Below are positions 49,742 to 62,939 of a DNA stretch of 64,000 nt, piece by piece; position 1 is the first letter of the stretch; each line of letters begins with the position of its first letter. The notes beneath the pieces are model-generated. The model was not told the DNA's origin. It was given only the letters and a program-made list of their open reading frames with translations, and did not search any database. The DNA is from Pelecanus crispus (taxonomy: Eukaryota; Chordata; Aves; Pelecaniformes; Pelecanidae), in the NCBI RefSeq assembly GCF_030463565.1, contig NC_134646.1:60405710-60469709 (forward strand). The letters run 5' to 3'. Both the position numbers and the translations under genes were made by a program.

Positions 49742-52700
49742 AGTTCATATATCTCCAAGGATGTTTGAAGGTGAATAAAATATATTTTTATTTCACCTCT
49801 TACATTAAATAAGAGGTGAAATAAAAGTTGAGTAAATTAACAACTTTCTTTTTTGAGGCAGGGTCAAGAACAGTTCGGTGTTTTGCATTGTAAACACTTG
49901 TGCCTTTTCCAGCTCCTTCCCAAGAGTTTCTTGAATTACTGTGGTGCTGATCAACAAGTATTTGCCTTTCACTGTACCAGGTCAAGCTATGGGAGTTACC
50001 TTACTTGCCAGATAACTTGGGTGCTACAGCAGTGGGTGGAGTTGGAAGTACTGAAGGAAATCAAGTAACACTTGCTGCTTCCCAAACCCCCTTGCTCCCT
50101 TTTGCCATGCTGGGGACAGACAAATAGTTTCCCACAAGCAGAAAATAGATAAAATGCATTTATGTCAGCGGTGGTTGATCAAAAACCTGAGAGATTCCCA
50201 GGGGGCTGTATCTAGCCCCTCTGAGACCATGGAGTAGATGTGAGAGCCCACGTTTAGGAATAGGCAAGAAGAAGAAACCTCAGAAAGCAAGGACTGGTGG
50301 TCTCTCGGCTCTCTTGTGATTGTGTGATTTGGTTTTAAACATCCCTTCAGTGGAGGTGTTGCCCCAACCTGCTCGGGCCATCTGCTCCAGAGGCACGTGG
50401 CACTTTCCCCTGCGGTAGATCTTTCCAGTCTTTTTAGTGTAATCTTTCATTCCTTCTTGTCCTGTGTGCCAGCAGGGGTGAAGGGAAGCCCTCCTGACTG
50501 GGGAGTTGTGCAGTGAGCCCTAGTGGTGCCCATCCTGGAGGTCTGAGATTTTGGGCATGGCCAGAGCTCCTCACTGCCACTGCATCTGGGTGGGAGGAGA
50601 GCATTGTGTGGGGTCTTCGTGGCTCAGTGCTCTCCAACCCTTGCATTTATACTCCAGTAATAAATGATAGGGACCAAAGGGAGAAAGGCATCTGGGAAAA
50701 AAATCTGCAAAAGTAGACAGTTTTAGTTATATGGCTTCTGGGAAGGGGAAAAAATACAGAGTTTTGGGAACAGTTAATCCATTACAGAGTGTAATCTAGC
50801 AGATACCTGGAGAATTACTAATGTTCAATCCAGAGATTATATTTAGCACTTTAATATACATAGGAATATGATAGAAGTACTGTTTTACTGAGAGGACACT
50901 GTTGAAAATGACAATATACTCCTTCCAGGGCTTCTGAATTCTTTTGTCATCTTCTTCCATCTGTTAATTTGTTACTCAAATCCTGGAAAACTTAATGTTG
51001 ATTTGTGTTGGGTTTTTTTTGGTTTGTTTTCATGTGTTTTGTTTTGGAGGTAGGCCCTGAAAAATTTACCCTTAAGCTTAATTGTTTGCACTGGGGATGC
51101 ATTTAGACAGAATCATCCTGAACTCTCCTTAGGGCAGGATACTTTTATTTGTGGTCTGCTGAAAAGGTGTTTTCAAGAGACTTGACTCTTTTACTGAATG
51201 AGGAGGCAAAAATAAGACAACCCAATTTAAAGATGCAAAACAACTGGCTGGATATTAAACAGTTGTCAATGTTCTTGATTAGTGATGTTGCTAAACAAAC
51301 ATAATAGTCCATTAATAATGGGGGCACTGAACACCACAAGCACAGTACAGTATGAGAGTTGTGTTTTGAGGAAACTCTTCTTTCTCCTCCAAAGAAACTA
51401 TCTTTATCTGCTTCTTGGCAAGAACTACATTGACTTCAGCTTTCAGAGATTTTTTTTATAAGGACTTCTAGCTTTCCTCCACTGGCCTCAGGACCGACTG
51501 CACCCATCCAGCTGACTGTGCTGTCATTCAGAGAGTGTCTTGTGGGATACCAAAGACCAGCTCCAGATGTCTTTAAAACTGCAGATGGCACAGAGCTGGT
51601 TTTAAATCACAGTGAATGCTTCCTCCCCCTCTCTCCAGAAAATTTCTTTAGTCTAGTTTTCAAAGGAAATGCATCTTGTGTTATTATACCCTCTACCTGT
51701 TCTTTGTCTCTATGTATTCACCGGTTTCGCCTACGTTTTCTGAATCAGTGTGTCACGAACAGCAAGAGTCAAGTGAACACCCCAGAGTCCAACCCTAGGG
51801 GAGGATGAGGGTGATGCTAGTGCTGTTTTCTGTTTATGCCTTTTTTTTTAAAAAAAAAAGCTCACTAGAATGTCTGTAGAAGGCAGGCATGTTTCTTAAA
51901 CTTCCTGTCACCTGAAAAACAGTTTCAGTGGAAAGTTATCCCTCCTTATTAAAGTGCAGCTCTCTACGTAATAATCTCTAATGAATTAGGAATGAGAATT
52001 CTCTGGGAAAAATAGGAAATTCTGTTTGCCTCAAAGCCAAGAAAAAATAATGGAATTTGCTCTTGCTTCCTGTTTTATCTTAATTTGAACAAACCCCCCC
52101 TCGTTCCAGATCAGGGGTTAGCCCTGTAATTAGGAAGGTCCCTGAGACATGGGACACTCGGTGCTAGAGAGCTGCAGGTTTTCTTGCTTTCGGACAGTCG
52201 CCCTCCTTGCTCTCTTCAGAGCTGTGGGAGACTGCGCGGGGCAGCAGCCCCCTCCGGCTCCCTGGCTTCTCAGCCTTTGGCTTGCACAACACCTTGTTTG
52301 TCCCTGGTTGAAAATGTCATTCAAAGGGGTATCAAAAGTATAAGCGTCCTCTTTTTCAGGGAGTGCTGCCGCTGTATGTGCCTGCCATATTTACTATATG
52401 GCAGTCTGCTGCCGGTCTCTGAGCAAATCCGGGAGGGCAGTTTAATAGCTGGTTATGAACGAACGAGTTCAACCCAGTGCAGAAATGGCAGTGATGAGAC
52501 TGGTTCTTGGGGATCAGGAGTGTCACTCTTGTAAATAGAGCCTGGTATTCTGAAATAACAGTATGTCTGGATAGAATAGCCCTCTAATACAATAAAAATT
52601 ACAGCAAATCATGAACTAGTCAGGAAGATTTATACCAATGGTCAAGTTCTGCATCTGATTTTAACCGGCATCTTTGACAAAATTAAAATGGATGTCCTCT

Positions 52701-53329
52701 TAAAAGCACCATTTTTGCTTTGCAGTACCTATCTGATATAGACAACAAGTATGTTATTTACTACAGAACATGTTTTCTGTGTTCCTGAGTGTGGAAAAAG
52801 ATTTATGGTAGGAGAAGTACATTCAATTACACTGTGGATAAACACAAGTCCTATAATACTAGAGAAAGAATTTATTTGTCGTCTGTACAATTGTAGGGTT
52901 CTAGGTAAACATCCAATTTTCAGATTTTCAGAAATAAGAGGCTCTAGTTCACACTTGCTATGCATCCTAGCAGCCTGTCAACTTTTAATATTGAGCTTTT
53001 TTTTTTAATCTTGCATGTTAGCGATAACCACGTATCAAGAACAGTGCATGTTTTATAGTCTCAGGTTCTACTTGACCATTTGCTGGCTGCGTACGAAATA
53101 GGGAAGGTGACTATTGCTGTATATCCCCAGTGTTTGTGTGGTAACATTCTGTATGTGGAGTAACTAACTGCATGTTTATCTTCCTTTTAGCTACCTGTGT
53201 AAGAGAATTTTAGGGAAGAAAAAGTAAGCCAGTTTAAAAGAAATAAAGCCTAAAAGGCCACATAGTTACACAGTGTCACAGTAATGATCAGCATTCAGGG
53301 TCTACGGGTAGAAGGCCATAAAATAAATT
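49742..53329. other. Intronic non-coding DNA
   Basis: No exon or RNA gene is recognised. The stretch includes a moderately GC-rich patch at about 52140-52290 with no family signal. A short resemblance to the 5' end of U2 snRNA was considered and rejected. Confidence 0.55.
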
Positions 53330-53490
53330 GAACTTGATAGTAAATTGAACTTGAAAGATGACTATCAAGTACGCGCTGCTGCTGTCAGTTGCACAGGGAG
53401 TAGACAGACCGACAAACAGCTCTAAATCAGGTCGCGCACACACACAGACAGACAAACAGTTCTGAGTCAAATTGCACGCACACACCCCGA
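53317..53490. repeat. Small tandem repeats beside the retroviral remnant
   Basis: AAATTGAACTTGA occurs twice in tandem (about 53324-53355). CTTGATAGT (53333-53341) and ACTATCAAG (53361-53369) form a perfect 9-base inverted repeat. Further on, two copies of a ~45-base unit with GACAGAC(C)GACAAACAG, TCT(A/G)A and a CACACAC run lie at about 53402-53485. They may be the eroded upstream part of the retroviral element or independent simple repeats. Confidence 0.65.
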
Positions 53491-53539
53491 GGTTAACCTG
53501 TGATTAAAATTTTCCTTTTCATGAGTTTCATGAATTACT

Positions 53540-53957
53540 CACTTTTATGTGCCGGCATTCATCAATGGACGGTCGGCGAACCTCGCGAAATCAGGCCTTT
53601 GAGTCCTCGCGAAATCGTCGACGGACGATCCTTCAATCCTTGTGAAATCTACCTGGAGAGGTGTCCCAGCTCAGGGGGAGACACTGGGTCGCACAGGCCG
53701 CTGCGGTCCCGGAGAGCTCAGAAGGTCTCCCTTTTGGATCGCTGTTCATAGGATCTCGAGATGATTGACTTTGGTCAGTATTTTACATTCTGGCCGCAAT
53801 TCGTGCTGAGTCCTTCTGGTATGCCATTCGGGCAGCAGATGGCCCAGGTGTGGCCAGGGAGTGTCTGACACCCAAGTTACTGCTTTTGTGACCAAGATAA
53901 CAGCGCAATAGGGCTTACCCTGGGATCTCACAGTGGCCCTGGGGGCTGCACCACCAC
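53540..53957 (+). mobile_element. Endogenous retrovirus internal remnant upstream of the 3' LTR
   Basis: This CpG-rich segment lies directly upstream of a polypurine tract and LTR. By position it is the 3' end of the internal region of an avian endogenous retrovirus. I see no intact gag, pol or env frame; the longest frame (53500-53751, 83 codons) has no recognised domain. It contains a short repeated motif, CCTCGCGAAATC at 53581 and 53605 with a variant at 53638. The upstream boundary is unclear. An older tandem-repeat region at 53333-53490 may or may not belong to it. Confidence 0.5.
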
Positions 53958-53968
53958 AGGGGGGAAGG
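53958..53968 (+). other. Polypurine tract of endogenous retrovirus
   Basis: The eleven purines AGGGGGGAAGG sit immediately before TGG, the first bases of the inferred LTR. This is the expected layout of a retroviral polypurine tract, which primes plus-strand synthesis, next to the 3' LTR. Confidence 0.6.
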
Positions 53969-54218
53969 TGGTTTTACAATTCGGTTTTATTTCTCATTAT
54001 CCTACACTGATTTGATTGGTAATAAATTAAATTCATTTCCCCAAGTCGAGTCTGTTTTGCCCGTGACGGTAGTTGCTGACTGAGTGATCTCTCCCTGTCA
54101 TTATCTCGACCCATGAGCCTTTTGTTATATTTTTTTTTCTCCCCTGTCCAGCTGAGGAGGGGAGTGACAGAGCGGCTTTGGTGGGCACCTGGCCTCCAGC
54201 CAGGGTCAGCCCACCACA
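53969..54218 (+). mobile_element. Endogenous retrovirus 3' LTR (about 250 bp)
   Basis: The segment starts TGGTTTTACAATTCGG after the polypurine tract and ends AGCCCACCACA, giving the TG...CA ends of an LTR. It holds an AATAAA signal at 54021-54026 followed by CAAGTCGAGTCTGTTTTGCCC. A pyrimidine-rich U5-like section then leads to CTGTCCAGCTGAGGAGGGGA and GGCTTTGGTGGGCACCTGGC. I recognise this combination as a widespread avian ERV LTR, from memory and without a database check. No matching 5' LTR is seen in the window, so this is a 5'-deleted provirus remnant. The end could be 54220, because CACA continues. Confidence 0.75.
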
Positions 54219-54220
54219 CA

Positions 54221-56065
54221 CTCCTTGGTTAATCTCCACTATATTGTGCCTAAAGGGTCTAGGATCGTTCGTCATGTTCTTTCCAAACACAGCTCTCTTC
54301 CAGCATGGCGTCTCGCCCTGGGTGCTCTGGGGCTGGGCGAGATTGAGTTAAAAGAACGTTGCCTTCAAAGCTGTGCTTTGACTACCAAAGCATTGCTGTG
54401 CCTAGCTCAGTGCTTTGGCTAAAATAGTGTCAAATGTGGCCCTGCCCTAACTGACACAGCTTCAATAACTTTGACGTTATTCCAGCTGAACTTCTGACCA
54501 CCTGATGGGAGTTTAACAAGCTGGCTTATTTGGACATTGGTATTTCATTTCTTGTTTGGTGCTTGTCTTTTCAGAGACACTTTCCTTGCTAGCATAGTAA
54601 AACGCATAATTCCTAATCTGGACAAAACCAGAGTGCTGCTTTGTGTAAGTGCAGTGCTATGATTTTGAGTGTTTTAAAAATGAATATTTTCTACTCCATA
54701 AAATGTATAGCTGTGGGGTAAACAAATGCCTGCAGGCCTGGCTGCTGGAACATGTGGAATGCCACCAGGAGAAAGTGAAAGGCAACAACGGAGAATAGAG
54801 GTTGTGGTGAGACAATGCCGGAAAGTGAATGCCAGCACTGTACCTGGATGGAAGCTATAGAGTAGTTCACAAGGTCTTAAGAGCACCGCAAGTTTCCCCC
54901 AAACTCCGTAGTGCAGTTTACATTGATGAGTAATGTTAAGAGATATTAAGATGTGCTTTTTATGCAGGGCTTGTTGTGTGTTGTAGCAAAGCGGAAGACT
55001 CTTCTGAGCATCTGTAGGGAAAACTCAAGTTTCAGAAGTGGTGAATAGCTTAATCATGCCTGGTACTTAACTTGACAGTCTATTCTTGGAAGCTTTTGAA
55101 GCTTCTGTTGTTTCAGGGATGGATAGGTGTAATTCTGGATTCTACATGTCCTCTCTGAGGTGAATGCATCTTGCTGAAAAAGCTTTTCTGTGCCTAGGAT
55201 TGTATGTCTTCACAGGTCTCTCCCGAGACCATGGAAAGAGTTCAGGTCCAGTCAGACACATGACCAAGCAAAGAGGAAGGGAGAACAAACCGCAGAAGAG
55301 AAACCAAAGAAGGCAACGGGGAAAAGTCAGGATCCTGATAGGTCTTTCAGAGGGATGGTAAGGAAGTTGCACAAAAGAAAAGCCACCATCAACTAATACC
55401 AGACTAACTGCCCCTCCTTAAAAAAAAAAAAAAGTTCCCAGTTCATAAAGCTGTGCAAGTAATAACAAATTACAACCAAAATCGATCCAGCAAACCTCTG
55501 CCTCAGCAATTCTGAATGCTGCATGGAACTCAGGCCAAACTTCAGTCCACCTGATTGATGCTTTGAAATGGGTATAGAAGGCTCTGGGGAAGGGAAGGAA
55601 AAACCAGTGTTACCTTTGGGAGGACTCTTAAAGACCTGCAGCCCCCTGTTCGTTAAGGCAAGCTGAGAACACGGGTATATTCTGCTAGGTGGGTTCTGTG
55701 TGCTCCGGAGCTCTCTGCGGCCTGGCTGGGTGCTTGTTTGTCATCTGCTGTGCTCCTATATCTCAGCTGCAGGAGCGGTGGTAGAGAAATGGTATTGCTG
55801 CTCAGCAGAATAGGTCTCCAGTCTTTACAGTGGACCCTGGGCTTTTGGAGGAGCTCACAGTTGCTGGGGTAGCAGTGATTCACCTAGGTGTACAACGCTG
55901 GGGATGGCTGGTATAATTTTGGGAGTTTCCTGCTCAGAAGCGATTCCTGCCTCTTTGCAGCTAAATCCCCTGCAGAGTAGAAACCCAAAGCCTGGGACGC
56001 TGCAGTTGTTTCTCTGAGCACCTGCAGTGATACTGGCATCGGGCCCCAGTAGCAGCAGCAAGCTT
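54221..56065. other. Intronic non-coding DNA
   Basis: No exon, RNA gene or transposon is recognised. A 13-base A run lies near 55421. Confidence 0.55.
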
Positions 56066-56411
56066 AGAATCATAGAATCGTTTAGGTTGGAAAAGACCTT
56101 TAAGATCATCCAGTCCAACCATTAACCTACACTACCAAGTCCACTCTAAACCAATCAAGGGTAGACTAGACTAAACTATGTCCCGAAGTGCCACATCCAC
56201 CCGCTTTATGAACACTCCCAGGGATGGTGACTCCACCACCTCTCTGGGCAGCGTGTTCCAATGCTTGACCACCCTTTCCGTAAAGAAATTTTTCCTAATT
56301 TCCAACCTAAACCTCCCCTGGCACAGCTTGAGCCCATTTCCTCTCATCCTATCGCTAGTTACTTGGGAGAAGAGACCAACACCCACCTCACTACAACCTC
56401 CTTTCAGGTAG
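56066..56411 (-). mobile_element. CR1 LINE 3' end, minus strand
   Basis: On the + strand the copy starts at AGAATCATAGAATCG, the reverse complement of the CR1 terminal repeat, and runs through GGTTGGAAAAGACCTTTAAG. On the minus strand it encodes the last ~70 ORF2 residues, including [20 protein letters not shown] and [16 protein letters not shown], up to the stop. It breaks off inside ORF2 at about 56411. The tail subfamily matches the 63.3 kb copy more closely than the 16 kb copy. Confidence 0.93.
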
Positions 56412-59400
56412 TCTCAGCAGAGGAGAAAGCTGGTGGGGAACCAAGAATTGTTGTGGGGTAGGGAGGAAGGGTTGGAAGATGGGAGCGTGACCTGGAGGCT
56501 TGTTGAGAGGAGGGACCCAGTGGAGGGGGAAGCAAAAGGAGAGTAACTGCAGCTGTGGAGATAAATGAGAACTTGGCACAAACTGGGGGGAGGTTGGAAT
56601 AAGCAGGAGCTGGAAGCAAGCAGGGGTGTTCCTAGTCAGTAGCTTAGGCAGGCGGGACTAGCACAAAGACAGCGACAGTGAATAGAATGGACTACGATTG
56701 AGAGTAAAGCAGCAGAAGCGAGTACTGGGGAATTTGCACGTGCTTGAGGCTGGGACGTTGTTTCACAGAAGTTCTGAAAACTTGAAGCAGGCAAAAGCAG
56801 GGGAGCTCTGGGTGCAAGTTATTTAATAGTGAAGTACTGCTAAGAGAAAATCAAATCCTAGCTCCAGACTGGATTCAGGCCCTGGCAGAAGGAGACGTCT
56901 GTACTGTGAGGGATGCAGACCTAAATTCCCCTCAAGTTCCTGCCCTGGTATATTTGCATCTGTAGGTATTTCTTTTAGTCCCCCCAAGTTAGTGGCTCCT
57001 TTAGACCCCAGTCTCTCAGTGTACTCTCACACAAGTCAGCTTTAGCCGATTGAAATTTAATTCAGCTTTAATTAACAACATGGGATTGGCTGAATTGGGG
57101 TTGTGGGTCCCTTGAGTCACAACTGCGCTATTGCAAGCTGTGGTATTAAACACACAGAAATCTATAGCATGTACCACCAAGACATGGACGATACAGTGCT
57201 GCAGACAGCCTTGCGTTCATTGCTGCTGCATCAAGACAAGGTGGGCGGATTCAGGGCAGTATTGAGCCATCTCCATGGGCCAGGAGAGGTCTTGTTCTGA
57301 TGGGACTTGGCATGCTGCAGAGACCTTGCTCTGAACTCAGCCCTTGCTTGAGAGTGGATGCATGGTCCTTGCCTTAAGGGACGTGAAGCCTTTTTTTAAG
57401 CAATCCCATGAAAGCACATACATTTGCCATTAAGTCTCAATTGCTTCATTTTGAGATGTATGGAGCCCCTGGGTACTCAGCATTAGGCCATAAATGTCCA
57501 ATATCAGGATGCCACAGAGCTCAAGATAATGATATTAAGTGGGTTTCTTGCAGTGTCTGAGATGTGGATTTCTAAAGCCTAGCAGTGTGTGTCCTTTGGT
57601 TTGCACAGTAGATTTATCCATGATACTTCAGTGATGAGAAATCCTTGGCAGGAGAGGAGGAGGAGGACAAACCCAAATCTGAAGCATATATTTTTACTCC
57701 CTGCTCATAGTGTCTCTGGGGCATTTTTATCCATTTTTGTACAGCGTTGTGTTACAGGGACTGTTTTTAACCACCATTTGTTATGTTGATCATTTTATAT
57801 GTACATCATTTGATACACTGGGCTAATTTATTACCTAATATGATTTTCAAGCAAAAGCCTTCTAGTAGTCAGTCACAGAACCATTCATGAAACTGTTTCT
57901 TAATGAAACTATTTTTTTCCTAAACAGTGACATAATTTAATATTAACTAAATTCATTTTTCCTATTTTGTTTTTAATTGCTTTTCAGTTGAGATTCTGCA
58001 GGGCTAAATTTAAATATGAAACACTTCTGCAGATATTAACTCAGAGACAGTTGCAGTGCACTGAGAGATAGGCATAGTAGCACTGTCACAATACTCAAGT
58101 AACAGGTGTAACTCTGTAGAGCACGTTTCTTGTTTGCGCATAACTGATAAAATACTCTAAATCTAAGGTTATGGCTGCTTTTACTTTTTAGAAGTGGATT
58201 TTTGGCTCTTTTTGAAACCTGAGAAGTTTTCAGTAAGGATCAAAGGATCTCATCCCTCCTCCCCTTCTCAAATGAAAGCCAAAATGCACAACTCAGATTG
58301 GCCAAATTAATTTTTAAATTAGAATACATTCCCATTCAGACTTCAATTTAATTTTACTTCTAATCTGCAAGAAAGAGACAGTCAGTTACCCTGGTCATTT
58401 TGGCTGACATGATTCTTGGCTTTGCTTAAATTATTGATTATAGCAAGGGGAGGGACTTTGTGATGAGAACAGCGAGCGCTCTCACTAATAGAAGCCTTTC
58501 ACTAAATCAATTTCTACCACTGCTGCAATGCACCTTCAGGGAGTCGGAGGTTAGCAGCCTTAAGAAGAATTTTGTCTTCAAAGAGTGGATCTTTGCTGTA
58601 CATTTTTCTAAGACTTTTCTTTTCATGTTTATACAGGCAACTAAGGAGAAAAAACCAACATAAATACATGTCCAGGGGTTGATTTGCAGGGTGAGGGGCT
58701 GTTCTAGTACAAAGTTGAGCTGATTAAATCTTGATGTGATTGATACCTAAAGGCTTGTGGGCTGAAAGTACTGTTTCAAAAGCTTGTCTCCTGAGCAGAG
58801 TCAGTCAGAAAATACATCAGTGTCTTGCAAGCTGGAATCAATTCAGTAGAGAATGCACTGTATGCAAGTGCTGCTGTAATTCCTGGATAGCCATCCCTCT
58901 CATTTTTTCCTGGCTTATTAGAAAATGCAGTAATTTATATGGTCAACATGTGGTGTTTGCTCTGTTACATCTACCGGCAGTTGAATAGGGGTGGCTTTGC
59001 TTTTCTCCCACCCAAAGCACCATACTTTGTTAGACTAATTAAGTAAGTGTCTGTTTAAACATAGCAGTGTATTTTCCCATATTTGAGTTGGAGATGCTAC
59101 ACAGAAGGAGAATATGAAGCTGTCGGGACGTGTATATAGCAAACTTAAAGGATGCTGGTAGCAGATCAGTACATGTTGAACTATACGGGAGCATCTAGTA
59201 ACTGTAAGTAACACTTCTGCTTTACTTTTTCATAGCTCTGGTTGACAATGTCACTTAGCACTGGATATTGAATACAATTATTTTACCTGTTAATAAAAAC
59301 TCTGCTCAGTGGAAGATCAGCTGCTGACAGTTTAAGTTGCAGGTGCATGGTGTGCAGTTAATACTGTAAAGGTATCTTTCTGAATGCTCATTGTTTCAGT

Positions 59401-62400
59401 AGCGAATTGACAAGTGATGTTTTAGACTTGTGATCCATAGAGCTCGAAGGTTTTTACATAGGTTTAAAATACATTATGAACTGGACTTTTAGCTTCTCCT
59501 TCACATGTCACAGATTCCTTCCCTGAGACTGCTTTATTTTCCTTGCAGTCAAAAGGAAGAAAAAAGTCTGTCTAAATAATATAAGAGCAGTACCCCTAAG
59601 TCATTCCCTAAAGTTCAAGGGAAAGCAACTTTTGATATACTGAGTGAGGTTTTGGGGGTTAGAAATGTGAGGCGGTTTATAGCTAGTGTTTGATTGGGAT
59701 CTGTCAAAGAATGTTGACTAATATCTTGGACTTTTTTTTAGTTTATTTTACCAGCCCTAAATCAATCCATTTGGCTAGGTCAGAAAAACGGATCTTTTGT
59801 CGGAAAGCTGGTTCACACAAAACCTTTACACAACTTTTTGTCTTCATTTGTGGAATTGCAATTAAATAGCATAACTGTATTTGCTCCTTACAAAATCAAA
59901 CTAGTAATAAGAAATAGTGATCTGGTTTGGCTTTTGTAAAATTATTTGAAATTTAGTTCAATTTTATTTTTTCTTTTGTAGGCAAGCCAACATCATTTGT
60001 CACCCTCTGTAGCTGTAGGAGACTTTCAAGATAACATTTGGTGTTAAACTCAAATTACCTTATTTTCTTTTGTGCTTAACTAAACCACAGTAATGAGTCT
60101 CCCAGTTTTTGCCACTGGAGCCTGGCAGCAGATCGACTAAGGAACTTTGTAGTCTCCTGACTACATTAATTTCCCATAGTTAATTGTGCTGAAACATAAC
60201 CAATGTTTTTTTTAACAAAGAGATCTGAAAAGTGGGAAGATGACATCAGAAAAATAGAGATTTCAGGGCTAAGCTTCCACTGGCGTAGAATGGGAAGTTT
60301 ATTTGATTTTTCTTACAGGATTGTTTTTTTCCACTAAAATGGGTGTGTTGGGCTTTGTAAAATTATATTGCCTACACGTAGTCAGGATACATTTAGGAAA
60401 TAAGGCCCTTATACATCTATCAAAATGAATGTGTGATGGTTAACAGAAGATTGTTTTACTATATTTCTCTTGATTTCATGTCATAGTTGAATTCTCTCTT
60501 TCATAACTATACTCCAGATTTCTGTACTTTAAATATACCGAGTGTACTTCTTTATGGGAAGCTCCTTTTTCCTAAGATTATCCAATCCTACCATTAACTT
60601 TGCAGGGAAAATGCAGTTTCTTAAAAGAAGCTGCTTTAGGAGTAGGGTGACGTGGAAGTTGCCCCATTCTCTGTTCCTCCCAGTGGCTTCTGTCCACATC
60701 CACTTTGGTTTTAGTTTCAAGGACCTGGTCCAGAAAACAGTGGTGCACCGTCCAGAGTGCTTAACACTTCCCAGAGGAAACCTGCCCTTTTTGGGTGGTC
60801 AGGTGTCTCTAACTGGAGAGAGACTGTTGTTAATCTGGGACAAGCTTCAGCTGTCCGAGTTGTGGGTTTCCAGAAATGAAGAGGGGTGGATTGTCTCTCA
60901 GGTCTCTCTGCCAGAAGTAGGTAGAGGTGCTATCTAGATGTTCGGCCAGTGTTACAGGTTCCCTACTTCCAAATTTTGCTAACATCATGCAGTAACTATT
61001 TGACATTATTTAAAAAAAAAACAACCAGACAGACAGAATCGACTGATTTAAAAGTCACGCTCCCTGCAGACCACACTTGAAATACTCTAGTAATAGTAAT
61101 TCCTGGTTGTATTTTTTGAACCTTTCTTTTTATGTATTCAAGCGTACAACAGAAGCTTTACTGTAGGTGAGGGAATATATCTAGCATTTGCACAGTAGAT
61201 CTCTTTGCTAAACCACCCCATCTGCAGACAGGACAAGTGGACAGACTGAGCGCTGGAAGCAGAAAGGCTCTTCAGAAGGGAGGGGAGAGAGTTTGCAGAT
61301 GTTGCTCTTTTATTATTAACACATTTATTTTACACCCTCTTTTTAATTACACAAGAATGCTTATAGATACTATGCATTTATAAAGGCTACAGTACTGATG
61401 AATAAGAATAAATGCTTCAATTTATACCAAGAAACCAATTAAAAAATAAGGGAAAACAAAGTTATAAATTTTTATTGAAACAAATAAACCTTGCCCCCAG
61501 ATGGGAAGCTAAAATCAATGTGTCTTCAAAAACAAGAATCAATTTTAGGTCACTGTTTATCTTTTAGGGTTAAGCTTTCATTCTAATTTTGTTTTTTCAG
61601 CTTTTTTTGGAGTAGGAGACATGGGAGATTCTGTGGGTTGTAGTGAGAGTTTTTTTGTTGGGTTTGGTGGCGGGGGGGGGGGCGGTGTTTAATGGGCAAG
61701 CTGCAATTTTCCAGGAGTTGCGGACTTAAAAAGAACCAGATATCACAAGACACAATACAAAATTGTAAAAATTTCTGTCAAAAATGCTGAAAACAAGCGT
61801 TAAGTTCACAAGAGTAGTACTTCATTTCTCTAGTGTTTTAAAACTTTTTGAAAGGAATGAGCCTTGCAGCTTGAGTTCTGCTATGATGAACAAATCTACT
61901 ACCTCATTTGGTAATACACTAAAGGTCTTTTGGTGGGACATGCTTTGTTATTTTATGACTTGCTGATGGGTAAGGTGGTGGTCAAAGTTCAGAAGAGAAA
62001 GAAAAGTCTCCTTGTTTTCTTCTTCTGGTAATGTTACTGCAAAAGGATCAGTGTAAAGGCCACCAGATCAGGTTATTTTGACTTAGTTATTTTTCTTTTG
62101 GTTTATCACTTTACAGATGCTATGTCAGGATTGTATGTTGTGCTGGCCACAGTCTTTTATCTGGGCTAATTCTGTTTTCAGAAGGTGGCAGGGTTCACTG
62201 AGAATTTGTTATCGGTGCAGAAACAGTAAATCTCTAACTAGCATCTTGCATCCAGTATGTTGCTGTCATCTCTCCTTTCTATTTCTGAATTTTTCTGGAA
62301 TGCAAATAATATAAGGGAAGCAAGACTGTAAACATTTTAAATAACAAGATAATGGTGTATCTCAGGGTAGGAAACTGTGTACCTTTGTACTTAGGAGAAC

Positions 62401-62939
62401 AAATTCATTGTGGATTTTCCTTCTGGGAATATATATATCCCTTAGAGGAAGCTTGGATATATTGGTTTGGGGGTTCTCATATCAGATGTGGCTTTTTAAT
62501 CTGACCCAGTATAATTGTTGTGGTTACTTTTATCAAAGTCTTTCAATAATGTTGTTAATTCCACTATTTCCCATGCAAACTAATATACTGACTGGAAGCT
62601 AGAGCTGATTTTTACAAGAGTTACAGAGGTTACAGTTCCATTTTGTGCATCACCAGATAGTACATCAGCTTGTAAGAATGGCTGTATCCAGCAGACCTTA
62701 GGCTCATGTAGTTCTTTATAGGTTGCCTCTGACAGTGGTCAGCAGCAGAAACTTACAGGAGCAATAAAAACAGAAAAACAGGGCTTAGCATAAAGTGGTC
62801 CTCCCCCTATTATATCTTTTTCGCTTTGCGTAATTGGTGGGTTTAGGACTTTCAGACTTGGTATGTCATTCATGTTATCTTCTTTAATTGCTTTTGATAG
62901 ACTTTTCTAACGGGAATTTATTTAATCATTTTTGGTCTC
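56412..62939. other. Intronic non-coding DNA
   Basis: The first ~300 bases (to about 56720) are strikingly G- and purine-rich on the + strand. The rest is AT-rich. A short CCTAAGATTATCCAATCCTA at 60571-60590 resembles a decayed CR1 tail. A G run of about 10-12 bases lies near 61671. No APBB2 exon is recognised. Confidence 0.55.

Noticed and set aside
52262..52290. Resemblance to the 5' end of U2 snRNA (GCTTCTCAGCCTTTGGCTTG)
   Set aside because: Only about 18 bases match, with a gap, and the following conserved U2 branch-point-recognition region is absent. Chance or an unrecognisable fragment.
60571..60600. Possible decayed CR1 tail on the minus strand
   Set aside because: It resembles the AAGATCATCCAGTCCAACC block, but only over about 25 bases with mismatches and no flanking CR1 sequence. 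Too short to list as an element.
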